Positions 11,488-22,179 of a DNA stretch of 64,000 nt are shown here, piece by piece. Made by a program: the position numbers and the translations under genes. Every line of letters starts with the position of its first letter. Position 1 is the stretch's first letter. A model generated the notes under the pieces. The model was not told the origin of the DNA. It saw nothing but the letters and a program-made list of their open reading frames with translations, and searched no databases. Origin of the DNA: Sorex araneus (Eukaryota > Chordata > Mammalia > Eulipotyphla > Soricidae); contig NC_073308.1 of NCBI RefSeq assembly GCF_027595985.1, forward strand, positions 12,673,011 through 12,737,010, in the 5' to 3' direction.

Positions 11488-12200
11488 CCGGCTGCTGCTG
11501 GGGCACCGAGGGCTCCGCAGCCCGGATCTCCCGCAGGTCCGAGAGCGCCGGCAGCGCCTGGTCCGTGTCGGGGCTTCCCCGCGCTTGCGGGTCAAGGCGC
11601 TCGGCCCTCGCAGGAGTCCACCCAGGCCCAGGAAAGCTCCGGGCTGTGGAGAGACGAGCTCGGGAGGCGCTGACGGCTCCTCGGAGCCCAGGAGCTGCTG
11701 CTGCGGCAATCGGATCTCCTGCTGGGTATCTGGAAGCAGATCCTCTTGCTCCGCAGCCGAGTGAAAGCTCTAGATGTCCGTGTCCGATCCCGAACTGGTC
11801 CTTGGTCCGTCCTGCGCCCCTACGGCAGTTTCCAAACTCTCAGCCACCGCCGGGACTCCCGACCCCTGCACCGGCCAGTCCAGGGCCACCTGGACGAGTG
11901 ACCTCAAAGGACCACACTCGACACCCGACAGTCCTGTGTCGTCGGCCGAGAGGCTGAGATCCGGTGTTCTGGGGACCACGGAGTGGGCGCTGTCCAGCTC
12001 CCCGGTCTGTAGGGCCCGGGAGTCCAGCACATCTTCACGGGAGCCGCCGGAGCCTTTCCCCTTGGGCAGATTGTTCCTGACCCGTGGGTTGGAAACACCG
12101 AAGCTCTCCAGTCTGACTTACTCCTCTTCTTGCCCTGCTCCCGGCCGCAGCCCCCACCCCCTCGCTGTGCCTGCCCAGCGCCTCTTTGCGGGTTCCGCAT
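11488..12200 (-). pseudogene. FMN2: FMN2 (formin-2) exon-1 pseudogene, N-terminal coding part
   Basis: Formin-2 nucleates actin filaments and acts in oocyte spindle positioning and in neurons. This copy covers only the unique N-terminal part of exon 1. Reading down the - strand from a Met at 12198-12200, one frame carries '[14 protein letters not shown]'. A one-base loss near 12093 then moves the match to a frame with '[20 protein letters not shown]', '[13 protein letters not shown]', '[13 protein letters not shown]' and '[16 protein letters not shown]'. A TAG follows at 11770-11772, and the match resumes with '[20 protein letters not shown]' and '[15 protein letters not shown]'. A further shift yields '[12 protein letters not shown]'. 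These blocks are collinear with formin-2 as I remember it, roughly its first 230 residues. No FH1 or FH2 domain is present. The frameshifts and stop rule out a formin product. It has no introns and no poly(A), and stops at a SINE. Confidence 0.88.
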
Positions 12201-12640
12201 CTCTGGGAACGGGAACATCCCGCCAGCGCGCTCAGAGCCGCCCCTCCGTGTGCGGAATCGCCTGCGCCCCGTTTCAGTCCGCCCTCCTGGTTCCCCGCGT
12301 CGCAGTCCCGCTGCTGCGCTGCCGCGTCTGGCACTCAGGCCACGCTGGCCCTCCGCTGCCCTCTGCCCGGCCTGAGGAAAGCTCCCGGCTAGTCCGGCGG
12401 CCCGGCGAGCTGCAGGCAGGAGACGGCGCCGGGCTGGCCTTGCTCACACCTGCCGCCGCTTTCCAGAACGCGCTGCAACTCCCGCGGCGGCTGCGGCTGC
12501 GGCCCGGGCCTGACTGGGCGCGCTCACGCTCAGTGCGGCGCGCGGCTCCTGCCAATGACTGCGCAGGACGCCTCGGTGACCTGGCTCGCTGCCGGCCACC
12601 ATCGCCCCAGCTCAGCTCTTTGCTGAAACCCTCTCCCCTA
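12201..12640 (-). other. CpG-rich leader of the FMN2 copy
   Basis: Strongly GC- and CpG-rich sequence upstream (on the - strand) of the FMN2-like start. It carries a CCAAT box in - sense ('attggcagg', + strand 12550-12560) next to a 'tgcgcag' motif. It is probably the 5' UTR and perhaps promoter region of FMN2 copied along with the coding part. The long + strand open frame across it (11774-12694) is a by-product of GC richness. Confidence 0.55.
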
Positions 12641-12659
12641 TTTCAAGGGCTGCAATCCT

Positions 12660-13390
12660 CACAGTGCCCAGGGAATGCATCCGGGCCCAGTTGAAGAGCT
12701 TGTCAACAGGAAAGATGCACACCAAATTTGAAAACCCCAGGTTCTGCACGCAGACAACACTTGGTTTGAAGAGAGGCAAACTCCAGTGTAAGGACATGAT
12801 AATGTCTAAGTAGTATAGTATCCGTGCTTCTATCCTATAACCTGCCTGCGGAAACATGGCTCTTCTAATCGGAAAAAAAAGTAAATTGATTATTTTTTTC
12901 TTTAGTGATTGATCACTTGAACTGCTGACCATATGGTTTAAGAAAGCTTTTATGTTTCATGCAAAGCTTGCATCTCCATGAGAGAACATCTATTGTCACT
13001 TCAAAGTCCATTTTTTAAGTTTTTAGACATAATAGTGAAATGAAAGATATGAGAAACTACTGAGATTAGAATTTATTTACTTGCTAATTTAAAAAGGGTT
13101 TTGTGTTTACCATAGAAATCAATTTTTGTATTCAAAAAGGGTGCATGTATTATAACTCCCAAGAGGGACAACTTATTAATATTAAACATACCCCATTGTT
13201 GCCTATGAAAAGAAAAAAGACAATAAGGCAACACCCTTGCAACAAATACATGAAATTAGAAGTGCTATAAACTGCTCTGCCAAGCAAACTCTTCAAAGCA
13301 AACTTTCATTTTTGCCTAACTACAAAAGCTTGCAACTTTTCTGTCCAGGAGCTCTTAACATTCTGGCATCAATTTCAAATATGGATCAAT
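12660..13390. other. No recognisable gene
   Basis: GC content falls sharply past 12.7 kb. The sequence to 13.39 kb is AT-rich with no recognisable family. Confidence 0.45.
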
Positions 13391-13394
13391 TGGT

Positions 13395-13453
13395 TCCAGT
13401 CGGCACCAGTAACATCTCCATTGTGAGACCTGTTGTTACTGTTTTTGGAATTT
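13395..13453 (-). repeat. RTE-tailed SINE fragment (class B)
   Basis: About 55 bp of antisense class B tail: 'ggcaccagtaacatctcc', 'attgtgagacctgttgtt', 'actgtttttgg'. Both ends are missing. Confidence 0.7.
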
Positions 13454-13459
13454 AAAATA

Positions 13460-14505
13460 TATTCCTCATTTTAAACCTTGTCACTGTTTTAAATATTTTT
13501 TTTGTATCTAGAGAATCTCCAGGAATAACTGGAAACAAGTATTAATAATATTTTGATCAGAATTTCATTTTTTGATACTTTGAAAATACAGAATAGCTGT
13601 CCAACATATTAGTACTTTTGAAACCTAAAGAAGGAAGTCTTACATTTTATATGACACAATTGAAATTCAGCAAACAAAGGTTCTTTGTCATACCATGAAC
13701 CAACATTTGAAACCTCTCACCTCAATCATTCTTTGTTTTTTTTTTTAATGGAAGTTTTCTGTGAAAGCATTACATAGCAACAAATACTTAAGTATTTACA
13801 AATTATGTTCTTAAAAATTGATAACTTGAGTTGACCAGTTGTCCTTAGATGGTCCTTTTGAATTCATGGTCTGGAAAAAAATAACTTTGCCAGGATAATA
13901 TCCCAGTCTCTGAGCCATTCCTGAGTCTTTGAAAAGCCTTGGTTTCTCCCATTATTCAAGTCAGTTCTGTTCTAAAAAAAATCTGTGCTGTTGCCCAGCA
14001 CTATTTACCAGAGGTTAGTAGGATTTTCTGCTTCGTTTCATCTTCTGAGAGACTATAATTCTTAATTTTTGCTTTCTATAAAAAGGCATCTTGGTTCTAA
14101 TCTATTTGTTTCCTTCTTGTTTTATTCTTTGATATTTGGATCAAGTTCCACAAGGAAGAGGTAGACAAGGACAGAATTTTTAAAAAGGAAGGAGAAAAAC
14201 TTCTGTTTGGTTTTTGTTTTGTTGGGTTCCCCCTGCCACCTCTCTTCCCCACCTCACCCCCCACCCCACTATACACACGTTATTTGAATGAGAATCAATA
14301 GATGGTAGCTGGTCTTTTTTAACAAATCTCAAATAACAAAGGGTAAAGGTTGACACATAATAAAGACCATTTGAAATTCACAGTGTGGGTATGAAATGTA
14401 GATAACTGTCAACCCAATTTAGCTTATGAAATTGCACCAGGCTGAAAGAATTGCTCAAGGTCATCTAATAGTACTAGAACTTACTAATTTAGATCTCAAG
14501 TTCTT
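13460..14505. other. No recognisable gene or repeat
   Basis: AT-rich sequence with a T run near 13737 and a C-rich stretch near 14228-14275. Confidence 0.45.
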
Positions 14506-14511
14506 TATGAG

Positions 14512-14675
14512 GGCCAGAGAAATAGTATAGCAGGTTAGACATTCATTTGTCTTTCACTGAGCCAATCCGGTTTTGAAACCCATCACCAAATATGGTTCCC
14601 TGAGCCCCTCCAGGAAGAGCCAGGAGAAAGCCCTGAGCATAGCCAGGTGTGGTACCAAAACAAACAAAAACAACA
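14512..14675 (+). repeat. tRNA-derived SINE (class A), decayed
   Basis: Sense copy: 'gggccagagaaatagtatagcagg', then the body 'atatggttccctgagcccc' and 'agccaggtgtggtacc', ending with repeated aaac units. Confidence 0.75.
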
Positions 14676-14679
14676 AGGC

Positions 14680-15235
14680 TACACTGTTTGCTCTTTATGG
14701 AACTAGTCTCAGTTCCAAAAACTGAAAGCAAGCTGCAATAGTTTGCCAAAGCACACCTTGTAATGTGCCGTGTAACCAAAAGTACCTAGGAGTTGAGCCA
14801 AGCTCAAGTCAAGTTCAACTCCATTTGCTCAAGAAAGAAAATTGTATCTATAACTGCAAAAACACATTTAACCAATAATTTTAGTCTCAATATGCTTACC
14901 ACAAACTAGGAGCCAGGATACAGAAGAGAAATGGCAGGTTGTGGCCAGGCTCTATATACAAGCGTTTCTTCTAATTTAACTGTTAGTAAAAGGCTTTAGT
15001 TTATTACATTTTAAAACGTAACAAAAATCTATATGGATAAAAATTCAAATGCAGAACTATTTTCCATATGTGGAATTAAATGCAGATTTTTTTCAATAAT
15101 ATAAGACAAAATAAGTAGGAAAACATTATGTACTCAGCTCATGATTTGCTTATGTAGGCATAGTTGTTACTGATCTCTACAACTTAATCTAGAGTCAGGA
15201 TGTCAACCCTGAGTACTACCTGCTGTGTCCTCTAA
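14680..15235. other. No recognisable gene or repeat
   Basis: AT-rich flank between a SINE and the 3' end of the RTE element. Confidence 0.45.
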
Positions 15236-17556
15236 AAGAAATCACTTGTATCCCTTGTTATCCCATTCATCTTCGATTTGAATGAGAGAGCGCCAGTAAT
15301 GTCTCCATTTGTCTCTGTCATGTGCTACTGTACTCCAATGGTGTCTACTCACTCCAGGAACATGAAGAGCCTCAAACAGTTGGTTCAGGGCTTTGAGGAA
15401 GAAGTCTGACCATCTCGTAGGTAGGCAGTGTTTTGACATCCCTTGGAATCCAGTCGGGAACAGCTCTAGTGCAGAGTTCATCTCTAAATCGCACTACGTG
15501 TCAGGCCCATCTGATTTTCTACACCTTGGCAAACTAGACAGTATCTCCTATTCTTTTTTTTTTTTTGCTTTTTGGGTCACATCCAGCCATGCACAGGGGT
15601 CACTCCTGGCTCTGCACTTAGGAATTATCCCTGGAAGTGCTCAGGGGACCATATGGGATGCTGGGAATCGAACCCGGGACGGTCGTATGCAAGGCAAACG
15701 CCGTACCCGCTGTGCTATCACTCCAGCCCCCCAGTGTCTCCTATTCTTGATCCTCAATGGAGGTCAGAACTCCAGATTCCTTCCCTCACTTGAGTGAAAC
15801 GTGATACTCCAAGCATAGCTCTTTCCATTCCTCTTTGGGATACCCAAATAGCGTACTTGACCTATTTTCATAGGGCCCAGGTCTCTGAGGCATATGTTAG
15901 TGCAGGAAGAATGATCAAGTTGAAAACAGTGCCAGGAGCTGGAGGTTCTTCGTCCTCTTAACAAGTTCTTCAATGCTCTTGAAGACATTCCAAGCTGCTC
16001 TCTTCCTCCTGCGCACTTCTGGTGCCAAGTCTTTGTTTATGTTGATTTCTCAACCCAGGTACACATAGCTGCTGCATTCAGAGAGCAAATGGAACATCAG
16101 AGACTAGTTCAGTTTTCATGAACATTGTCTTGGTGAGATTCAGCTGCAGTCCAACCTCTCCACACTCGAGGTGGATGTCAGTCAGCATTTGTGCCACTTG
16201 GCTGATGTTTGGTGTCATCGGAACGATGATATCAACGAAGCAGAGGTGGTGTAGTTGCTGATCATCTAACTTCACTCCCATTCCTTCCCATTCCAGTCAT
16301 CGCATGATGTTCTCGAGGATGACACTGAAGAGTTTCGGTGAAATGGTATCACCCTGCTGAAACCCTCTCTTTGCGCTAATGATCACGTCCATGTAGAATG
16401 GTAAGATCCTGGTGGTGAATCTGTAATACAGCTCCGGGAGAACTTGACGTACTGAGTTTGAACACCCTGTTTGGCTAAGGCTTTGATGACTGCTTCAGGC
16501 TCAACAGAATCGAAGGCCTTCTTTAAATCAACGAACGTCATACAGAGCGGCATCTTGAACTTTTGCAAAACTTCAATGAGCTTGGTCACTGTGTGGATAT
16601 GGTCGACCATGTTTAATTCTTTTTCAGAACCTGGCTTGCTCACATGGTTGTCCTTCATCCAATGTTCTGCTTATTCACAATGTCTCAAGTGAACAACTTG
16701 TAGATGACGGGCAACAGGCAGACTGGGCAATAGTTGCCCATGTCCTGGATGTCTCTCTTCTTGTACAACAGAACAGTCCTGCTGGTTTTCCATTGGCACT
16801 GAACCTTGCATACAGGCAGGTAGCATGTGAATTGCTGAGCCAGTGTTTTGAAGAGTATTGGTGGTAAATTCTTCAGGTGTTTGAGTCTGACCTTGTCTGG
16901 ACCGGGTGCTGTATGCGTCTTTACCAATGAAATGGCATGTCAGATTTCAGAAGGGAGGACATTGGGAACGACATATCCATCTTGCAGAATTTGATTTCTG
17001 GGCAGGTGGATGTGGCTGTCGAAGAGATCTGAGTAGAAGTCATGAATAATCCTGTCCATTGCCCTTCTGTTAGATGTGATAGATCCATCAGTACGCCAGA
17101 AGGCAGTCATCTTGGACTTGTAGTTGGTGAAGGACAGCCCAGCATTGCGAACACCTTTCCCAGCTTCTGCCTCATCAGCAAACATTGCTGCTCTTCTCTC
17201 TTTGAGGTCTTTCTTTATTGCTTCTCTGCATAGCTTTGTGAGCTCGAACATTAGCTTGTGATTGCTGAGCTCGAGAGTTTTGAAGACAGGCATCTGTTTG
17301 TGGCTTTCCCACTCTTAGCGTTCCTCATGTAGCCATGGAAGTGCTGAACTAGTTGATTGTATTCCTCATCGATGTCATCAATGATGGCATCTTCCCAATA
17401 ATGTTGCCCCAATAGTGCCAAAGAACTCCCAGCTGGTGGTCATTCTGGGAGTTCTCTTCTTAAACTTAAACTTTGCATTCCTTTCTCCCCACTCTGTGAA
17501 GTAGAATTTTGCACGAAGGAGATGGTGGTCCAATCCCATTTAGAATTTGCAGTAAG
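15236..17556 (-). mobile_element. RTE-clade LINE (RTE1-like), 5'-truncated and decayed
   Basis: A - strand retrotransposon about 2.1 kb long excluding the SINE inside it. The conceptual protein runs from the end of the endonuclease domain (FTEWGE-like and 'TSWEFF' blocks near 17.4-17.5 kb), through 'REAIKKDLKERRAA' and 'FYSDLFDSHIHLP' (17.0-17.25 kb) and the reverse transcriptase ('TAPGPDKVRLKHL', 'VDLKKAFDSVEPEAV', 'GLQLNLTKTMFMK'), to the C-terminus '[13 protein letters not shown]' at 15.3 kb. It would copy its own RNA into DNA at a nicked target. The catalytic FADD box reads FVDI (16228-16239), and several frameshifts and stops break the frame, so it is dead. The protein type is unlike BovB. 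It matches the RTE1 family shared by strongylid-type nematodes and the common shrew, as I recall from a 2019 report of horizontal transfer. SINE and family C tails copy its 3' end. Confidence 0.9.
15556..15731 (-). repeat. tRNA-derived SINE (class A) inserted in the RTE element
   Basis: Well preserved antisense copy from a T tract to 'tatcactccagcccc'. A 17-bp duplication with one mismatch flanks it: 'cagtatctcctattctt' at 15539-15555 and 'cagtgtctcctattctt' at 15732-15748. It is younger than the RTE copy it splits. Confidence 0.92.
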
Positions 17557-17639
17557 TAAATTAAATGATTTATTTTCCTCACTGTCAGTTTATAGCTCTA
17601 GTTATTTTAAGAAGTGACATTGGTCTGTCCTTTCTCCCT

Positions 17640-18330
17640 CTGCAGGGAGTTTAGGTTTATTGAGTAACTCCCACCACAGTGCTTCTCAGGCACACCAAAT
17701 TCCATCAGGCATTTCCAATACTCTGTCTTTATGTTTGACCACACCTTTGTGCTCTTCTTCCCCTGTTTCTTAATCATGTATATCTCCAAATCAGACACTG
17801 TAACTTTTAAAGTCAAAGTCTTCTAAGGACTCTGGATTCTGTATATGTAAGTGATATGTTGCTTTTTGTTTTCCTTAATGTACTTTGAATATTTTATTTT
17901 AGAGCAGTGGCCCTTTTGTATAGCCACAGGAAGACAGTTGATGCAATGCTTAGCTAAAATGAAGGTTAATTGACTCCGAATAATATTTACTCCTGGGCAT
18001 CCTACATAATTATTTGACTTAAGCCTCAGTTCCTGTTAGTTCCTAACTCTCCAAAAGGGGAATCCGAGTGAGGAATTTGGATTCACCCAGGGCAAGTGGT
18101 TAGCTACCCTGGCATCAAAAAGGATGAGCTAAGCACCATAAAAAGTATAATAAGTTAAAAGCACAGTCATGGAACAAACTGTCATGACCCAAAAAGAAGT
18201 AACTGAATAAGGACCCTGCTGAGGTTAGGAAAGGCTAACCTGGCCTTCCAACTGTATTCTGGGTTATAAAGCAAGGTATCTCATGGAAAAGCCACCCTTT
18301 AACCTTACTACAGCTCTTACTGTATTTGTA
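17640..18330 (+). repeat. LTR-like repeat (family E), copy 1
   Basis: Shares a long run of blocks with copies at 34.25-35.3 kb and 39.44-39.73 kb: 'taggtttattgagtaactcc', 'cacaggaagacag', 'actcctgggcatc', 'tgacttaagcctcag' and 'tgaccc-aaaaag'. It contains a ~150-bp insertion-like difference near 17.7-17.85 kb. The right edge is uncertain. Confidence 0.6.
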
Positions 18331-18966
18331 CAAAATGACGAGAAATATTATTAAGAAGTAAATTTAAAATGACTGTTTAAATGGATACTGGCTAAGAAAA
18401 CAAGAACGAAACACACCCTTTGATCTCCTAGCAGGAATCTAGAGTGATGGGCACTTTTATATGAGATTTTATCCTAGAGTATCTCCTAGAAGAACTTCCC
18501 TGGAAGGAAGGGCTTTACATCTATTCATTGTTATATGATAATGTTCCACCCAGCCTATATGTAAATGCTACACTCAATCCTTCATGACTTCTCTCTAACT
18601 AATGCTATGAGCCTTGAATACAGAGCCACTGAATGACACCAGCCCGGTGGCCTCTGTTACTTCATTCCTCTATCTCAAGCAGCTGGTAGGGACAGTGATT
18701 TGACCCGGAATGCACTAAGGGAACCCTCAGGTCCTTGAGGGCAGGTCAGTGACTGCCCACCCCAGTACACTGACAACTCACTGCAAATGGAACATAAGAT
18801 TCCCCATTGCATATGAAGGCACAGTTTCTTTCAGTACTTGCAACAACAGTTTTTGGATTTGCAATTGACAAACAATAGAATAAATTAGAACATTTGCTTT
18901 GCTCTATGTCAAATGGAATCTCCTTTAAAGCTAAGGAGTTTGGCATTTAGGCTTGATATATTTTTT
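18331..18966. other. No recognisable gene
   Basis: AT-rich sequence; family E may extend into its left part. It directly precedes the target-site duplication of the L1-type insertion at 18983. Confidence 0.4.
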
Positions 18967-18982
18967 AAAAGTGGCTCTGTCT

Positions 18983-19978
18983 GGGGATATGGTGCTGCCA
19001 GCAGGTCAACCTGTACCTGTGGGATGAGCGCACCAGCAGCCTGATGGTGCCTTCAGGCTTGTTTGATACCCCCAAATTGCCACTGTGCCTTTGGCTGGAT
19101 CCAACAACTTGGGAACAAGTTTATCAAGAAATTAAAAGACCGAAAGTTAGGTATGTGGGAGCCATGCCCACAAACAACCTCCAGCTCAGCTATACAAGCT
19201 CATTTATTGGCCTTATTCCAGAGACCCATAAAGAAGTTTCAAAGGAGATCAAAATTTGTAGTTAATCTGTTTCACATGGTTGAAAAGGCTGGGGTAAGTA
19301 GAATGGGGGCAGGTTGGCCAGGGGCCTGCCCAAGCAGAGTCCCTGGCAGCTGCTTGCTTCCACAATCCAAAATCACCACCATATCCCCAGCCTGAGTCCA
19401 CTGCCTCAGGACAAACCTCACTGAGATATAATCTGCTGAAAATTGGGGTATGCAGGTCTTGTGACTGAAATCTTCAGCCTTTCTTGGGGTTGGGCTGGGC
19501 TACCTCCCCTCACCTTCCTGTATTTCCCAAAGCTTCGGCAGTCACATCCACACTCCAAAGCAGCCACTCAACTGAAAAACTACTCCAGCTTTACTGTCCA
19601 GATAAAAATACCAAATGCCCAAACAAACACCAGGACCTCTTAGCACCTGTATTGCAAATCATAATGCACAAAAGGTAAATGAGAGAGAGAGAGCAAAAAG
19701 GAAAGTGCCTTCCATAGAGGGAGGCTGGGGGTGGGTGGGTGGAGTTTGGGAGATGGTGGCAAGGAGACAGGGAAGATTGGTGGTGGGAAATGTATACTGG
19801 CGGAGGAATGGGTGCTGGATCATTGTATGGCTGGAACCCAATTATGAACAGCTTTGCAATGGTCTAGCTCATGGATATTCAATTTTAAAATATTTTTTTA
19901 AAAAAGTAACGTGGAGTTCATGCCCAATTCAGTAAGCTTAATCAATGGCTGAATAAATAGCAGTACTTCTACATTTGA
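18983..19978 (+). mobile_element. L1-type 3' element (family D) with apparent 3' transduction
   Basis: A 996-bp insertion bounded by a 16-bp direct repeat 'aaaagtggctctgtct' (18967-18982 and 19979-19994). The body matches the repeat at 33225-33625 ('ggtatggtgc', 'gcagcctgatggtgccttcag', 'gttaggtatgtgggag') and ends in an A-rich run near 19885-19907. About 70 bp of unrelated sequence follow, with an AATAAA at 19952-19957, before the duplication. This is the layout expected of read-through into flanking DNA at the source locus. Open frames inside are not conserved. Confidence 0.8.
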
Positions 19979-20034
19979 AAAAGTGGCTCTGTCTAACATA
20001 GAGAAATTCTGAATACTTGTCTGGGAACTAGCTA

Positions 20035-20340
20035 TTGAAAGTCACAAGTATCTCAATACACAACATATCTGTTCAATGGCAAGAAGCGATTAAAGGTATT
20101 CAAAAGACAAAGCAAATAAGAAAATTTAAATTGAAGAACCCAATAGTTGGGATTAGAGCAAGACTCTCTAATAAATATGGACCAATACCTATAGAGGTGA
20201 TTCAAAATGTTCTAGTAATCACATTACAAAGGTCAAAAGAAATAGATGAAATTAATTTAAATAACATTGAATCTGAAATTCATTTAATAACATTGAATCC
20301 AAAATGTCAAAAATCTTCAAATAAAATAAATAAAAATTAG
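20035..20340 (+). other. Unidentified 101-codon open frame
   Basis: ATG at 20035 and TAG at 20338-20340, about 40 bp past the family D duplication. The product is rich in Lys, Ile and Asn with two alternating hydrophobic stretches ('GPIPIEVIQNVLVITLQRS'). It sits in AT-rich DNA where such a length is somewhat unusual. I do not recognise it. It could be a piece of a processed pseudogene, or chance. It is followed by an inverted run of ttaatt/aattaa units (20355-20415). Confidence 0.25.
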
Positions 20341-20469
20341 CAAGGAAGGCTATTAAAGATAATTTAATATTATCTTTAATTTAATTAAAGATATTTAATT
20401 ATTAAATTAAAGATAATTCAGCTAGTCTTGCGCTTGCTGACCTGAGTTCAATTCCATCACATTTTAAAG

Positions 20470-20870
20470 GTCCAGTTGAGAGTCAATGAGAGGAGAGGAG
20501 ATGAATAGAATTCAGGGAAAGAGTTTATTAAGAGCTCGGAGGTGAGGATTTTAGGTCTTTGTGTCACCCGTATCACCCTTACTGAGATGTGTATTTTTAG
20601 ACTTTCATATCTAATGCCACCGGGATGTGTACTGGGGCTTCTTTTCTCTTGACAAGCCTTTGTTCTCTGGAGCATGTTATTCTCCACCCCCACCCAACGC
20701 CCCCGCCTCTCCCCCTCTCCACCCCCCACTTCCTCAAAATTTCCAAATAAAATCTGTTATACTTCACTGCTGGTCTCTTCCCAAAATTCTTTTCTGTGGG
20801 GGAAGACAAAAACCTCAAAGGCCTGGTAAGTTTCAGTTCTGACCTCTTTCCTGCAAGGAGCAAAGCTCAC
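20470..20870 (+). repeat. LTR-like repeat (family G), copy 1
   Basis: Shares a block around 'cttttctgtgggggaagac', 'aaacctcaaaggcctggtaag' and 'aaggagcaaa' with sequence at about 23.98-24.08 kb. A C-rich stretch (20680-20730) and an AATAAA (20744-20749, in 'ccaaataaaatctg') fit a decayed LTR. No reliable edges. Confidence 0.4.
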
Positions 20871-20874
20871 AGCA

Positions 20875-21765
20875 GACTCTATCTAGATTAGTTCTAGATT
20901 ATGTCTAACTTATCTCTAATTAGTCTTCGATTTCTCCCAGCCATTCCCAGGGTGGCAGAGATGGATAGAGAGAAAACAACAGATTCCCTTCTGGAGGCTG
21001 CTGCCTCTCTCCTCCCTCTTCACATAAATCACAAGGGGGGCCCAGCAGCAACATAAGAAAGGATAAACAAAGGAAGGTGATAGAAGGGACCAAAAATGCA
21101 GAGGAGGGAGGATAAGGAAGGAGGGATTTGGAAGCAACATTCCTGATGTCCTTGAAACAAGCAGGTCTATAACCTGGCATCCACGGTGCAGCTTGAAAAC
21201 TGGAAAATGGGAGAGTAGTTCACAACTTCTATTCCCACAGGGTGATAAACACAGTCAGTCATCCAGGAAGACAAGCCAAAGTTGAGGACAAAAGAAGGGC
21301 AAAGGAGAGTCCCTCTCTCATGTAGTAAAGTCAGAACTGCATTTTAGGGGAAGGGTTGAAACTGATATTCCATTTTAAGTACTGGTAGGCTTTAGCACAA
21401 ACAACCCCCTTCGGTTTTGTCATTTATGCAGTGTTCCCAATATGTTAGCGTCCAGGAGCCAGAAGTATTTGGCTGGTGGAGCAGCCTGACAGTTCAACTA
21501 CTACTTCACTTGGTAGTGCTGGGAACCACCAGAACAGTGCTGGGGAGGGGAAGGGGGAGGTGGTGGCAAATTTAACTCAGTATTTTGTGCATGGACACTG
21601 GTATTTTAAACTATCCTGCCCCTTAAAAAACACTCACAATTTGTAAAGGTTGTCACAAGAGTCGTGGGGCAAAATGATTGCTATGTTCTGGGAATTAATT
21701 TAGTAGATTCTAACACAGTACTTCAAATACGTCCTCCCTCAAACGATAGGAAACTGGAGAAGAAA
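20875..21765. other. No recognisable gene
   Basis: Purine-rich stretches near 21050-21130 and 21540-21565 but no frame, exon or family I can name. Confidence 0.4.
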
Positions 21766-21770
21766 ATTCA

Positions 21771-21938
21771 TTTGTTTTGTTTGCTTTTTTGTTTTTGAGC
21801 CCCACCTGCAGTGATCAGGACTTACTCCTGGCTCTGTACTCAGCAATCACTCCTGGGATCATATAGGGAAAGCATGTGGGGTGCAGAGGATTGAACCCAG
21901 GTCAGCCATGTGCAAAGCAAATACCGCTCCAGGCCCCT
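21771..21938 (-). repeat. tRNA-derived SINE (class A)
   Basis: Antisense copy from a T-rich end ('tttgtttgcttttttg') through 'ggacttactcctggctctg' to 'cgctccaggcccc'. About 20 bp of the head are missing. Confidence 0.8.
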
Positions 21939-22179
21939 AGAAGAAAAACTGATTTGGATGCCTGTTGATTCTTGCCTATGATACTTGATTCAAGATTGCT
22001 TTAGTACTTTAGTGCTCTAGTATCCTAGAGGCTTCCTGGCTCAGGAGCATTTTCTAGGCATTTCTTTCTTAGCCCTTGAAAGGCCTCAGGGAATGTGTTT
22101 CAGGCAGATTCAGATACAAGAGTGAAAAATCACACCAAAAGTAGCACAGCAGTGTGAGCAATTGAATGGCTTTGTAATG

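Noticed and set aside
11488-12200. A functional FMN2 gene or exon
   Set aside because: One-base loss near 12093, an in-frame TAG at 11770-11772, a further shift and loss of everything beyond about the first 230 residues.
15236-17556. BovB LINE
   Set aside because: The RT blocks and C-terminus do not resemble BovB as I know it; they resemble the nematode/shrew RTE1 type.
19044-19265. Open frames in family D
   Set aside because: The second copy (33225-33625) does not keep them.
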